A DNA stretch of 31,521 bases, from assembly GCA_022614735.1 (NCBI GenBank), contig JAKEHZ010000017.1:1-31521 (forward strand), given 5' to 3'. Both the position numbers and the translations under genes were made by a program. This document shows, in pieces, positions 9,501-17,792 of the stretch. This DNA is from Acidobacteriota bacterium (GTDB lineage: Bacteria > Acidobacteriota > Blastocatellia > RBC074). Each line of letters opens with the position of its first letter. Positions within the stretch are counted from its first letter, which is position 1. Under the pieces are notes generated by a model. It worked only from the letters and a program-made list of their open reading frames with translations, searched no databases and was not told the DNA's origin.

Positions 9501-9966
9501 AGGGCTGTGGCGGCGCAGCCTTTATACCTTTTGGAAGCGGACGGTCAATCCTCCCTCAATGCAGATCTTCAATGCTTCGTCGCGCGAATATTGCACCGTG
9601 CGCGAAACCAGAACGAATACGCCGTTGCAGGCTTTGAATTTGATGAACGATGTGGGTTACGTTGAGGCCGCGCGAATGCTGGCACAGCGAATGCTGGTCG
9701 AAGGTGGGTCCACAGCAGACGATCGAATCGCCTGGGCTTTTCGGCTGGCAACATCGCGATGGCCCGACGAGAAGGAAAAGCATGTATTGCGCGGGAACCT
9801 TAATGCCCAGTTAGAATTTTTCCGTAACAATCCAATGGAAGCGGAAAGACTGCTTGCGGTCGGTGTAAAGCGAAATGACGCGAAGCTCGATAAGGCAGAA
9901 TTGGCGGCCTATGCTGTGACGGCAAGTTTGATTCTCAATCTCGATGAGGTGATCACGAAGCAATGA
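6538..9966 (+). CDS. PSD1-type cytochrome c domain protein (DUF1549-LamG-DUF1553), full copy
   Basis: A complete paralogue of the gene at the left edge. Using the ATG at 6538 it has 1142 residues. Order: charged N-terminal stretch encoded by a hairpin, hydrophobic segment (ISLVVAFTVIIASS), planctomycete cytochrome c domain with CWVCH, DUF1549 with CARCHNHKYDP, a LamG-like region (VAFDGKLFFDAAKAANFDY; YINGQ; GAIDEVRIY), then DUF1553 (RVTVNRFWQMFFG; TRTNTPLQALNLMND). Predicted exported or membrane-anchored; the substrate is unknown. Start choice is uncertain: ATG 6538 lies just outside the hairpin arm and has no strong ribosome binding site; TTG at 6622 inside the hairpin would give a compact signal peptide (MFRILKISLVVAF). 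Unlike copy 1 it has no adjacent DUF1501 gene. It carries two in-frame tandem-repeat insertions, at 7090-7116 and 9151-9216. Confidence 0.9.
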   Translation: MKREYETNENNETNEKKLKTFRLFRNFRLFRILKISLVVAFTVIIASSHFLETATHGQQKASRIDFDRDIRPILSNKCWVCHGPDAPNKKIKLRLDSESGVKADLGRGKRAIVPGHPEESEMVRRITAEDESMRMPPVYSGQTLTKRERELLVEWIKEGAEWQKHWAFITPVRPRLPRVKNGSWQGWQGWQGWPKNAIDNFVLERLEREGLKPSPEADRATLIRRVTLDLTGLPPTAKEIDNFLNDKSPNAYEKVVDRLLASPRYGERMAFRWLDAARYADTNGYQLDGERQMWRWRDWVIEAFNRNMPFDQFTIEQLAGDLLTKPTLDQRIATAFNRNHRGNSEDGLVPEEYAVEYVVDRVDTTSTVFLGMTMGCARCHNHKYDPFTQKEYYQLYAFFNNIPEDGRFSNFGNSPPWIDAPTHAQQRQLKQIEREIAQTKTQLAASMKNSASLQSRWERSIDASSNTHWFPPNDLIVHNALGESADLFVNEPNRVSNSNVEKAVTGFKDGTPSYISSPLGQSVAFDGKLFFDAAKAANFDYRDRKQDFKATFAISAWFYPEAENSGAIVTRMRDDVGERENNLPKGRGYGVFFVNGKIHFNLIGVWADDSFRVETADRLPVKQWYHLLATFDHAQPYEKVQIYINGQKQKLKINNHRLFRQFAESSANLRIGGGGGRDWRFRGAIDEVRIYRALPDDEQIAILACADSLSRIASIEPQKRSEGQRLKIQSAYLDSAAPAEAQQAWKKLRELKERKAKLEAAFPTIMVMQELPQPRPALLLKRGAYDAPGERVDRGVPEVLPPLPKDFPDNRLGLAKWLVSPQNPLLARVTVNRFWQMFFGTGLVKTVEDFGVQGELPSHPELLDWLAVEFRDGATGRQGDGAKNPQSAIRNPQWDVKALLKTIVMSATYRQSSKVTHQLLQRDPENRLLARGRRLRLPPEMIRDQSLFISGLLVEKPGGPSVKPYQPEGLYKDMLFSNMIEYDQDKGEGLWRRSLYTFWKRTVNPPSMQIFNASSREYCTVRETRTNTPLQALNLMNDVGYVEAARMLAQRMLVEGGSTADDRIAWAFRLATSRWPDEKEKHVLRGNLNAQLEFFRNNPMEAERLLAVGVKRNDAKLDKAELAAYAVTASLILNLDEVITKQ
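6545..6636. repeat. Hairpin with 9-nt-unit arms (CGAAACAAA type)
   Basis: Arms 6545-6584 and 6597-6636, 40 nt each with one mismatch, and a 12-nt loop. Each arm is an array of nonamers such as ACGAAACAA and ACGAAAATA. It lies between the DUF2889 stop and the signal-peptide region of PSD1 copy 2 and is read through in frame by that gene if ATG 6538 is used. Confidence 0.92.
7090..7116 (+). repeat. Three 9-nt direct repeats inside PSD1 copy 2
   Basis: Three in-frame copies of CAGGGGTGG (the middle one CAGGGATGG) encode QGWQGWQGW between SW and PKNAID. Copy 1 reads SWPKNAID with no insertion at the same place (about 211-226), so this is a clean 27-nt expansion in one paralogue. Confidence 0.85.
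9151..9216 (+). repeat. In-frame tandem-repeat insertion inside PSD1 copy 2
   Basis: Same 66-nt insertion, same codon position and nearly the same bases as in copy 1 (2286-2351): GC-rich octamers followed by AATCCGC heptamers, encoding DGATGRQGDG and NPQSAIRNP. It lies within a 146-nt tract that is much more similar between the paralogues than the flanking sequence. Confidence 0.85.
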
Positions 9967-9989
9967 GCAAGGGGCCGCATACGAAACGA

Positions 9990-10095
9990 ACAAAGAGAGA
10001 AAACGGAACAAACGGAAATAACGGAACAAACGGAAAAATTATAGAGAATTTCCGTTTGTTCCGTTATTTCCGTTTGTTCCGTTTTCTCTCTTTGT
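9990..10095. repeat. Perfect 47-nt hairpin with 9-nt-unit arms (CGGAACAAA type)
   Basis: Arms 9990-10036 and 10049-10095 are perfectly complementary; loop AATTATAGAGAA. The arms alternate CGGAACAAA and CGGAAATAA nonamers and are bordered by AAAGAGAGAAAA / TTTTCTCTCTTT. It lies between the 3' ends of PSD1 copy 2 (plus) and sufU (minus), where it could serve as a bidirectional terminator or mRNA 3' barrier; that use is inferred. Confidence 0.95.
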
Positions 10096-10098
10096 CTT

Positions 10099-10555
10099 CT
10101 ATTCTTCGGTTAGTTCAGTCGAAACTGTCTCATTATTGCCCCCAAGAGCGGCTCGCAGCGTATGCCATGAGAGACTGGCGCATTTGACGCGGGCAGGGAA
10201 TTCACGCACACCAGCAAGGATGGTCAATCTGCCGAGGTGATGCGGATCGGTTTCGGGGTTGAGCTCACCCTTGACCATACGGTGAAATTCGTCGAAGAGG
10301 AGTTCGGCCTCTTCCTTCGTCTTCCCCTTAACCGCAGTGGTCATCATCGAAGCCGATGCTTTGGATATTGCGCAGCCTGAGCCCTGGAAGCCGACGTCTT
10401 CGATCAGATCATCACTTAGTTTCAGGTATATAGTGATTTGATCCCCGCAGAGCGGATTGTAGCCTTCCTGCTCGCGATCGGCCGGGTTGATTACTTTGAA
10501 GTTACGTGGCTTTTTGTTGTGGTCGAGAATGACCTGTTGGTAGAGCTCGCTCAGA

Positions 10556-10563
<8 letters not shown>
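10099..10563 (-). CDS. sufU: SufU-type iron-sulfur cluster assembly protein
   Basis: A 154-residue SufU/NifU-N family protein. It accepts sulfur from the cysteine desulfurase SufS and passes it to the SufBCD scaffold in the cytoplasm; the Gram-positive member does so through a zinc site. The three conserved cysteines and the Asp are visible: C39 and D41 in NPLCGD, C64 in GSGCAIS, C128 in RVKCASLSW. The start is the ATG giving MADLSELYQQVILDH; it lies inside the end of sufS, overlapping by 8 nt, so translation is coupled. It is the last gene of the suf operon and the only junction there that has no hairpin. A perfect hairpin lies directly downstream, overlapping nothing and separating it from the convergent PSD1 gene. 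Confidence 0.95.
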
Positions 10564-11785
<1,222 letters not shown>

Positions 11786-11795
11786 TACCGTTAGC

Positions 11796-11979
11796 ATTTC
11801 CCTAGCCCAGACGTTCACGGCTGGGTCCCGGATATTGAAAACGCTGGAGGGCGTTTCAACGCCCTTCACCCATCGGCTTTAGCCAATCTTTTGGCTGAAG
11901 CCTGCCGATAAGCCCGGTGAACCGGGCTTCAAGGATTATTGCTTCGCCCCCCAGCCGTGAACAGCTGGGCTAGGGAAAT
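11796..11979. repeat. 184-bp multi-branched palindromic element
   Basis: Terminal inverted repeats 11796-11825 and 11950-11979 (outer ATTTCCCTAGCCCAG with CTGGGCTAGGGAAAT; inner GTTCACGGCTGGG with CCCAGCCGTGAAC) enclose three further stems: 11849-11864 (GGGCGTT/AACGCCC), 11875-11902 (GGCTTTAGCC/GGCTGAAGCC, one mismatch), and 11910-11929 (AAGCCCGGT/ACCGGGCTT). It fills the gap between sufD and sufS, and its right end touches the sufD stop codon. The form suggests a non-autonomous mobile or REP/MITE-like element, different from the simple hairpins nearby. Confidence 0.9.
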
Positions 11980-13322
11980 CAGTCAATCTCCAGGCTCTGG
12001 TGCAGTTTGTCGAGAACCCTCTTGTCCAACTGCTCGCGCACAGACCTTAATTTGATCTTTCTGATTACATCTTCGGCAAAACCGTAAGTGAGCATCGCCC
12101 GTGCGCGCTCGGGGTTGATGCCACGCGTGGAGATGTAGAACAACTCCTCTTCCTCCAACTGCCCGACCGTTGCGCCATGCGAGCATTTCACATCATCGGC
12201 GAAAATTTCCAGCTGAGGTTTCGTGTCAACTATAGCGTTACCCGATAAGAGCAGGTTCTTGTTCAGCTGATGCGCGTCGGTCAGCAGCGCGCCTTCACGC
12301 ACGAAGATTTTGCCGTTGAAGACAGCGCGCGATTTGCCGTCGAGAATTCCTTTGTAAAGCTGATGACTGGTGCAATGCGGCTTCTGATGGTCGATCGAGG
12401 TATGGTTGTCTACGTGCTGACGACCCGTGACGACATACAAGCCATCAATGGTTGTCTCGATGTGTTCATCGCTCAACTCGACGATCAGATTGTGTCGCAC
12501 AATCTCGCCGCCAAGCGATATCGCATAAGACGAATAATTGCTATCACGCTCCTGAAATACTCGGGTGGTGCCGATGTGGAATGCGCGTTCGCTCTCTTCC
12601 TGCAAGCGATAGTGTGTGATGACGGATCCTTTCGCAGCGAAGACTTCAGTTACAGCATTAGTGAAGTAAACTTCTTCGCCGGGCGAGGCATAGCTTTCGG
12701 TGACAGTAGCGATTGCGCCCTCTCCCGCAACTATCAGAACTCGCGGATGCGAAGCCAACGGCTCGGCCGCCGTCGCAATGAAAAGAAGGTGAATTGGCGT
12801 TTCTACGATTTTGCCGTCAGGAATATAGACGAATGCGCCGTCACCAATATGCGCAGTATTGAGCGCAGTGAAAGCATCACTGTGGAAATCAGCGTAGGCC
12901 GCGAGATGATTGCTGAAGACCTTAACATGATCTGTCAGCGCCGCGGTAAAATTGCTGACCTTTATTCCTTCCGGCAGGTTGCTTAAGTTTGACAGTTCAT
13001 CTGAGAACAGCCCATTGATAAATACCAGTTGGCTGCGGCGCGATTCTTCAAACGTGAAAGGCATCATCAGGTCAGCCGTCAATTCCTTTGGATCGAGTTC
13101 GAGAATTTGACGGTATGGGGCCTTCAAAATCGGAGTGACATTTGTGTATTTCCACTCCTCGTCGCGCGTCGTCGGAAAATCGAGTTGTTCGAAACGCTCG
13201 CCGGCTTTTTCGCGCAGGTTATTCAACCAGGCGGGGTCTTTATCTTCCCGAGTTTTGGCTAACAACTTGTATGCTGAAAAGTACTTTTTATTTTCTATCG
13301 CTGCTTGAGGCATAAGTGTCAT
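11979..13322 (-). CDS. sufD: SufD Fe-S scaffold subunit
   Basis: A 447-residue SufD, partner of SufB and SufC in the cytoplasmic SufBCD scaffold. Diagnostic stretches are FPTTRDEEWKYTNVTPIL at residues ~49-66, HNLIVELSDEHIETTIDGLYV, HVDNHTSIDHQKPHCTSHQLYKG, GKIFVREGALLTDAHQLNKNLLLS, and near the C-terminus KPQLEIFADDVKCSHGATVGQLEEEELFYISTRGI. Two starts are possible, ATG at 13322 (MTLMPQ) or ATG at 13313; neither has a clear Shine-Dalgarno sequence. Upstream lies a 92-nt hairpin separating it from sufC; downstream its stop codon coincides with the end of the 184-bp element. Confidence 0.95.
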   Translation of the reverse strand: MTLMPQAAIENKKYFSAYKLLAKTREDKDPAWLNNLREKAGERFEQLDFPTTRDEEWKYTNVTPILKAPYRQILELDPKELTADLMMPFTFEESRRSQLVFINGLFSDELSNLSNLPEGIKVSNFTAALTDHVKVFSNHLAAYADFHSDAFTALNTAHIGDGAFVYIPDGKIVETPIHLLFIATAAEPLASHPRVLIVAGEGAIATVTESYASPGEEVYFTNAVTEVFAAKGSVITHYRLQEESERAFHIGTTRVFQERDSNYSSYAISLGGEIVRHNLIVELSDEHIETTIDGLYVVTGRQHVDNHTSIDHQKPHCTSHQLYKGILDGKSRAVFNGKIFVREGALLTDAHQLNKNLLLSGNAIVDTKPQLEIFADDVKCSHGATVGQLEEEELFYISTRGINPERARAMLTYGFAEDVIRKIKLRSVREQLDKRVLDKLHQSLEID

Positions 13323-13326
13323 TGAG

Positions 13327-13418
13327 GATTACTGATTGCGGATTGCGGATTGCGGATTGCGGATTGACTGCGGAAATCCTCTGTTAAATCCGCAATCCGC
13401 AATCCGCAATCAGTAATC
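13327..13418. repeat. Hairpin with 7-nt-unit arms (ATTGCGG type), sufC-sufD gap
   Basis: Arms 13327-13358 and 13387-13418 are 32 nt and perfectly complementary; the loop is 28 nt. Each arm is a run of GATTGCG/CGCAATC heptamers ending in GATTACT. It occupies the whole intercistronic gap: the right arm overlaps the sufC stop codon (13417-13419) by two bases and the left arm ends five bases from the sufD start. Confidence 0.95.
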
Positions 13419-14160
13419 ACGCGGCTTTGATCCAATCGTATCCTTTCTGTTCCAACTCCTGCGCTAGCTCTTTACCGCCCGATTTAACAATTTGTCCCTG
13501 ATAGAGCACATGTACAGAATCAGGCTCGATGTAATTGAGCAATCGCTGATAGTGGGTCACGAGAATGATTGCATTGTCTTTATGAGCCAGCTTGCTGATG
13601 CCGTTGGCGACAATTCGCATTGCGTCGATATCCAGTCCTGAATCGGTCTCATCGAGCACAGCGAGTCTAGGCTCCAGCACGGCCATTTGCAGAATCTCGT
13701 TACGTTTCTTCTCGCCGCCGGAGAAGCCTTCATTGACCCCTCGATTGATAAAGCTCGTATCCATCTCGACGATCTTCATCTTTTCACGAATCAGGTCATC
13801 GAATTCGAGCGGATCGAGTTCGTCACGGCCATCGTGCTTGGCCTTTTCGTTGTAGGCCATTCGCAGGAAGTTAGCGTTGCTGACGCCAGGAATTTCAATC
13901 GGGTATTGAAATGCGAGGAATACTCCTTCCCTCGCTCGTTCATCAGGATCGATCTCAAGCAGGTTTTTGCCCTGATAGATCACTTCGCCTTGCGTGACTT
14001 CGTAATCCGGGTGACCTGCGAGCACCTTCGCCAAAGTGCTCTTGCCCGATCCGTTCGGGCCCATAATCGCGTGTATCTCACCCGCATTTACCGTCAGGTT
14101 GAGACCCTTCAAAATCTCTTTGCCCTTTACAGTAGCGCGTAGGTTGCGAATCTTCAGCAC
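13417..14160 (-). CDS. sufC: SufC ATPase of the SUF system
   Basis: A 247-residue ABC-type ATPase that powers the SufBCD scaffold; no membrane domain. Walker A GPNGSGKST at residues 34-42, ABC signature FSGGEKKRNE from 146, Walker B LAVLDE at 166-171 followed by TDSGLDIDA (D-loop), and the H-loop histidine H203 in THYQRLL. The SufC-specific FQYPIEIPGVSNANFLR is present. The start is GTG (MLKIRNL): an AAGGAG ribosome binding site (plus-strand bases 14169-14174) lies 8 nt upstream, the best in the operon. A 159-nt hairpin sits between it and the upstream ridA gene. Confidence 0.96.
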   Translation of the reverse strand: MLKIRNLRATVKGKEILKGLNLTVNAGEIHAIMGPNGSGKSTLAKVLAGHPDYEVTQGEVIYQGKNLLEIDPDERAREGVFLAFQYPIEIPGVSNANFLRMAYNEKAKHDGRDELDPLEFDDLIREKMKIVEMDTSFINRGVNEGFSGGEKKRNEILQMAVLEPRLAVLDETDSGLDIDAMRIVANGISKLAHKDNAIILVTHYQRLLNYIEPDSVHVLYQGQIVKSGGKELAQELEQKGYDWIKAA

Positions 14161-14182
14161 TATCCTTACTCCTTAGGAAATC

Positions 14183-14341
14183 AGTTTTCAGTTTTCAGTT
14201 GTAACTGCTCAGACGGGGGTGCAGTACGGGGAGCGTCAGCGACCTGCACCTCGACAAGAGGTCGTTTTATCAAGGCTCAGGTCGCTGACGCTCCCCGTAC
14301 TGCACCCCCGCCTGAGCAGTTACAACTGAAAACTGAAAACT
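14183..14341. repeat. 159-nt hairpin with long arms, ridA-sufC gap
   Basis: Arms 14183-14246 and 14278-14341, 64 nt each with one mismatch; loop 31 nt. The outer part is a run of AGTTTTC heptamers; the inner part is unique GC-rich sequence (for example GGGGAGCGTCAGCGACCTG). It fills the gap between the ridA stop (14346) and the sufC ribosome binding site. Confidence 0.94.
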
Positions 14342-14345
14342 ATTC

Positions 14346-14783
14346 TCAATCTGAAACTTCAACAATAACTTCTATCTCTACCGGGATGCCTAACGGCAGG
14401 GAACCCATTCCGACTGCCGAACGCGCGTGACGGCCATTCTCTCCGAATACTTCGACGAACAGATCGGAACATCCGTTGATCACGTAAGGTTGATCTGAAA
14501 AATCGGGTGTCGCATTGACCATTCCCAGTACTTTGACCACTCGTTTTACACGCCGCAATGTCCCCAACTCCTGTTTCATCACGGCCAGCAGTATCAATCC
14601 CGTTTCGCGCGCGAACTGATATGCTTGTTCTTTTGTGAATTCAGCTCCGACCTTGCCGGAGACGTGAACACCTTTACCGGCCAGAAACAATAAATTTCCG
14701 GTGCGAACGGCGTGGACGTAATTGCCCCCGGGTTGCGGCACTGGCGGCAGAGAAGATTCAATCTCAGTTAGTCTATCTGACAT
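14346..14783 (-). CDS. RidA family (YjgF/UK114) protein within the suf operon
   Basis: A 145-residue RidA-family protein. Canonical RidA hydrolyses reactive enamines such as 2-aminoacrylate, which form from PLP-dependent cysteine or serine chemistry and damage PLP enzymes. Visible family features: NYVHAVRTGNLLFLAGKG, the YjgF core AYQFARETGLILLAVMKQELG, and the C-terminal RSAVGMGSLPLGIPVEIEVIVEV, with the conserved active-site arginine at R121 and glutamates E136/E138. The start chosen is the ATG at 14783 (MSDRLTEIESS). A longer frame would run back through the ATTGCGG hairpin and add repeat-encoded residues that are probably not protein. The upstream Shine-Dalgarno is weak. Its position between sufB and sufC suggests protection of Fe-S/cysteine metabolism; that is inference. 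The subgroup may not be a true enamine deaminase. Confidence 0.9.
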   Translation of the reverse strand: MSDRLTEIESSLPPVPQPGGNYVHAVRTGNLLFLAGKGVHVSGKVGAEFTKEQAYQFARETGLILLAVMKQELGTLRRVKRVVKVLGMVNATPDFSDQPYVINGCSDLFVEVFGENGRHARSAVGMGSLPLGIPVEIEVIVEVSD

Positions 14784-14792
14784 AGGTATACT

Positions 14793-14865
14793 GATTGCGG
14801 ATTGCGGATTGCGGATTAAAGAGCAGATCACCTATTCACAAATCCGCAATCCGCAATCCGCAATC
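14793..14865. repeat. Hairpin with 7-nt-unit arms (ATTGCGG type), sufB-ridA gap
   Basis: Arms 14793-14817 and 14841-14865 are 25 nt and perfectly complementary, each made of ATTGCGG heptamers; 23-nt loop. It lies between the sufB stop (14869) and the ridA start (14783) and is the same family as 13327-13418. Confidence 0.95.
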
Positions 14866-14868
14866 AAG

Positions 14869-16302
<1,434 letters not shown>

Positions 16303-16341
16303 CTATGTTTTTCTCCTCTTTCGCAACGGGTTAAGTTGTAA

Positions 16342-16361
16342 AGATGACAAAATAGTCAGGT
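16342..16361. promoter_or_regulatory. Putative second Rrf2 operator upstream of sufB
   Basis: The 20-mer AGATGACAAAATAGTCAGGT matches the perfect inverted repeat at 16962-16981 at 15 of 20 positions, including TGACAA and GTCAGGT at the same spacing. It lies 40 nt upstream of the sufB start. No convincing -10/-35 pair was found here, so it could act on an internal promoter or as an auxiliary site. Operator function is inferred. Confidence 0.5.
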
Positions 16362-16390
16362 TTGGTTTCAAAAAATATATCGAAAAATTC

Positions 16391-16897
16391 TTAACTCTGG
16401 ACAGCTGCCCCCGCTGGCGCAGGAGGTTTGCTGCTGTTCCTGCTGGTGATCTGCACGAACCTGACATCGATCGTGCCGTTCAATAGCGAAGAGATCGGGA
16501 CTTTGTCGAAGACGCTGTGAACAAAGTCTGTAATGCTTGCCCACACCGGTTTAAGGCCGCATCCGTCGTGATGCACGCAGGTGTCATGGTTGCCCGTAAA
16601 CTGCGAGCATATCTCCTCTTCCGATGGAATGCCGCCGAGCACGCGCATCACCTCGCCCAGAGAAATCTCGTGACAAGACCGCGTCAGCCTGTAACCGCCC
16701 TTCGGACCACGCACACTTTCAACTATGCCGCTATGGCTCAGCGTCCAGAGCAGTTTCTCGACGTAAGCAACCGACAGCCCTTCGCGCTCAGCTATATCAC
16801 GCACAAGCAGGGTGCTGCCCGGAGTCCCCTGGGTCTCTTCGCGCGCCAGCTGCAGAACGCAGCGCAACCCATATTCTTCTTGAGCCGTGATCTTCAC
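16391..16897 (-). CDS. Rrf2 family Fe-S-sensing regulator of the suf operon
   Basis: A 168-residue Rrf2/IscR-type winged-helix regulator. DNA-binding region: ITAQEEYGLRCVLQLARE, then LVRDIAEREGLSVAYVEKLLWTL (recognition helix) and the wing VRGPKGGYRLTR (residues ~63-73). Three cysteines, C97, C107 and C113, in EEICSQFTGNHDTCVHHDGC match the cluster-binding arrangement of IscR-like proteins, so it probably carries a [2Fe-2S] cluster and reports Fe-S supply. The C-terminal tail (SSKPPAPAGAAVQS) is unstructured. It heads the suf operon and is preceded by a promoter whose -35 box is covered by an inverted repeat, so autoregulation is likely. Confidence 0.93.
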   Translation of the reverse strand: MKITAQEEYGLRCVLQLAREETQGTPGSTLLVRDIAEREGLSVAYVEKLLWTLSHSGIVESVRGPKGGYRLTRSCHEISLGEVMRVLGGIPSEEEICSQFTGNHDTCVHHDGCGLKPVWASITDFVHSVFDKVPISSLLNGTIDVRFVQITSRNSSKPPAPAGAAVQS

Positions 16898-16941
16898 AAC
16901 GAGTAAAAGTGTTTATGGTCACTTCCCCCTACAAGAAGGAA

Positions 16942-16981
16942 ATATTAGCACGTAGGGTTAAACCTGACAAGTTTGTCAGGT
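16942..16981 (-). promoter_or_regulatory. Promoter and overlapping inverted-repeat operator for rrf2-suf
   Basis: On the minus strand TTGTCA (plus bases 16965-16970) and TAATAT (plus bases 16942-16947) are separated by 17 nt, a good sigma70-type promoter about 45 nt upstream of the rrf2 start. The -35 box lies within ACCTGACAAGTTTGTCAGGT (16962-16981), a perfect 9-bp inverted repeat with a 2-nt centre. Bound regulator would block RNA polymerase, giving repression. The regulator is presumed to be the adjacent Rrf2 protein, because a related site lies before sufB. Confidence 0.65.
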
Positions 16982-17008
16982 AAATGTCATAGATAAGTAA
17001 GACAGTGG

Positions 17009-17099
17009 GAGAACGCGAAACACGCGGAATGATGCGAAACACGCGAAAATTTCCGACAATTTCGCGTGTTTCGCATCATTCCGCGTGTTTCGCGTTCTC
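17009..17099. repeat. Perfect 40-nt hairpin with 9-nt-like units (GCGAAACAC type)
   Basis: Arms 17009-17048 and 17060-17099 are perfectly complementary with an 11-nt loop. Units are GCGAAACAC and GCGGAATGAT. The right arm overlaps the 3' end of the Tat-exported Cys-rich protein gene and supplies its last codons and stop; the left arm lies about 30 nt from the rrf2 promoter region. Confidence 0.95.
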
Positions 17100-17585
17100 T
17101 TCTGTAGCTGGTGTCTCGCGGAATTGAAACGGATCCTGGCAGCAGTCGCACGGCCCGGGCTTATGGGAGGAAATCTGGCAGACGTCGCAGAAGTAATAGA
17201 GGTCATGAAGCTTACCATTGTTCCAGGATTGGAAGCGGATGACTTCAATGAACTGGCCTTGAGGGAATATTCTCCCGGTTACTTGCAAATCGCGTTGGCG
17301 ATAGCGCTCGTCCATCCAGACGGCCGCGGCGATATCAACAGGAAGGAAAGGGTAGAACTTATCGTCGTTCGTCTTCAGCGTGTAAACGTGTCCGCGAATG
17401 TCGCAATCAGCAATGACCTGATAGAGTTTTTGCAGCTCTTCGGTCATACAGACAACGCGACCGCGCAGGGATATCGTCTGAGCCTCAGCCGACGATTTGG
17501 TTTTGTCTTGAGCTGAAACTTGAAGTGATAGTGCTCCGGCTGAAAGCAGCGAGGAAGCAATAAATTGTCTCCGATTCGGTTTCAT
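17076..17585 (-). CDS. Tat-exported small protein with C-terminal cysteine cluster
   Basis: A 169-residue protein of unrecognised family. Twin-arginine signal at the N-terminus (NRRQFIASSLLSAGALSLQVSAQ) predicts export. The middle (RGRVVCMTEELQKLYQ; YPFLPVDIAAAVWMDERYRQRDLQVTGRIFPQGQFIEVIRF) looks like a small beta-rich domain. The C-terminus has C133, C136, C146, C148 and C149 in CDVCQISSHKPGPCDCCQ, a likely metal site. The final residues (ENAKHAE) and the stop are encoded by the right arm of the palindrome at 17009-17099, so the ancestral C-terminus probably ended near FQFRETP. It is transcribed toward the rrf2-suf promoter as a separate unit. Function unknown; an extracytoplasmic metal- or electron-handling role is only a guess. 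Confidence 0.82.
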   Translation of the reverse strand: MKPNRRQFIASSLLSAGALSLQVSAQDKTKSSAEAQTISLRGRVVCMTEELQKLYQVIADCDIRGHVYTLKTNDDKFYPFLPVDIAAAVWMDERYRQRDLQVTGRIFPQGQFIEVIRFQSWNNGKLHDLYYFCDVCQISSHKPGPCDCCQDPFQFRETPATEENAKHAE

Positions 17586-17651
17586 GCGATTTCCCCCTTT
17601 TCAGAGACCTTCAATTTAGCCAATAATATCGGCGAATTCAAATGGCAGAAG

Positions 17652-17715
17652 ATACGAAACATACGAAATTTACGGAACATACGAAATTATTTTGAATTTT
17701 TCATATATTTCGTAT
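17652..17715. repeat. Degenerate 9-nt repeat hairpin and mpl upstream region
   Basis: Four nonamers (ATACGAAAC, ATACGAAAT, TTACGGAAC, ATACGAAAT) form a left arm at 17652-17687; only one complementary unit, ATTTCGTAT at 17707-17715, remains on the right. This is the decayed member of the hairpin family. Just downstream TATAAT at 17731-17736 could be a -10 box for mpl, but I see no convincing -35 box. The rest of the 17586-17792 gap shows nothing else. Confidence 0.75.
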
Positions 17716-17792
17716 TCATTCTCTTTAACTTATAATCGCCCCGCCTACCATAAAGAGGTAAGCTCAAGCAACCAGTCAACCAGCGAAGCTGA

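Noticed and set aside
9990..10095. Classical rho-independent terminator
   Set aside because: The location between converging genes fits a terminator, but the 47-bp arm length, unit structure and family membership make a repeat element the better description. A termination effect may still occur.
13321..13420. Regularly repeated units that look like a small CRISPR array
   Set aside because: Units are 7 nt and contiguous, with no unique spacers and no cas genes; the two runs are reverse complements forming one hairpin. The same applies to the other unit arrays.
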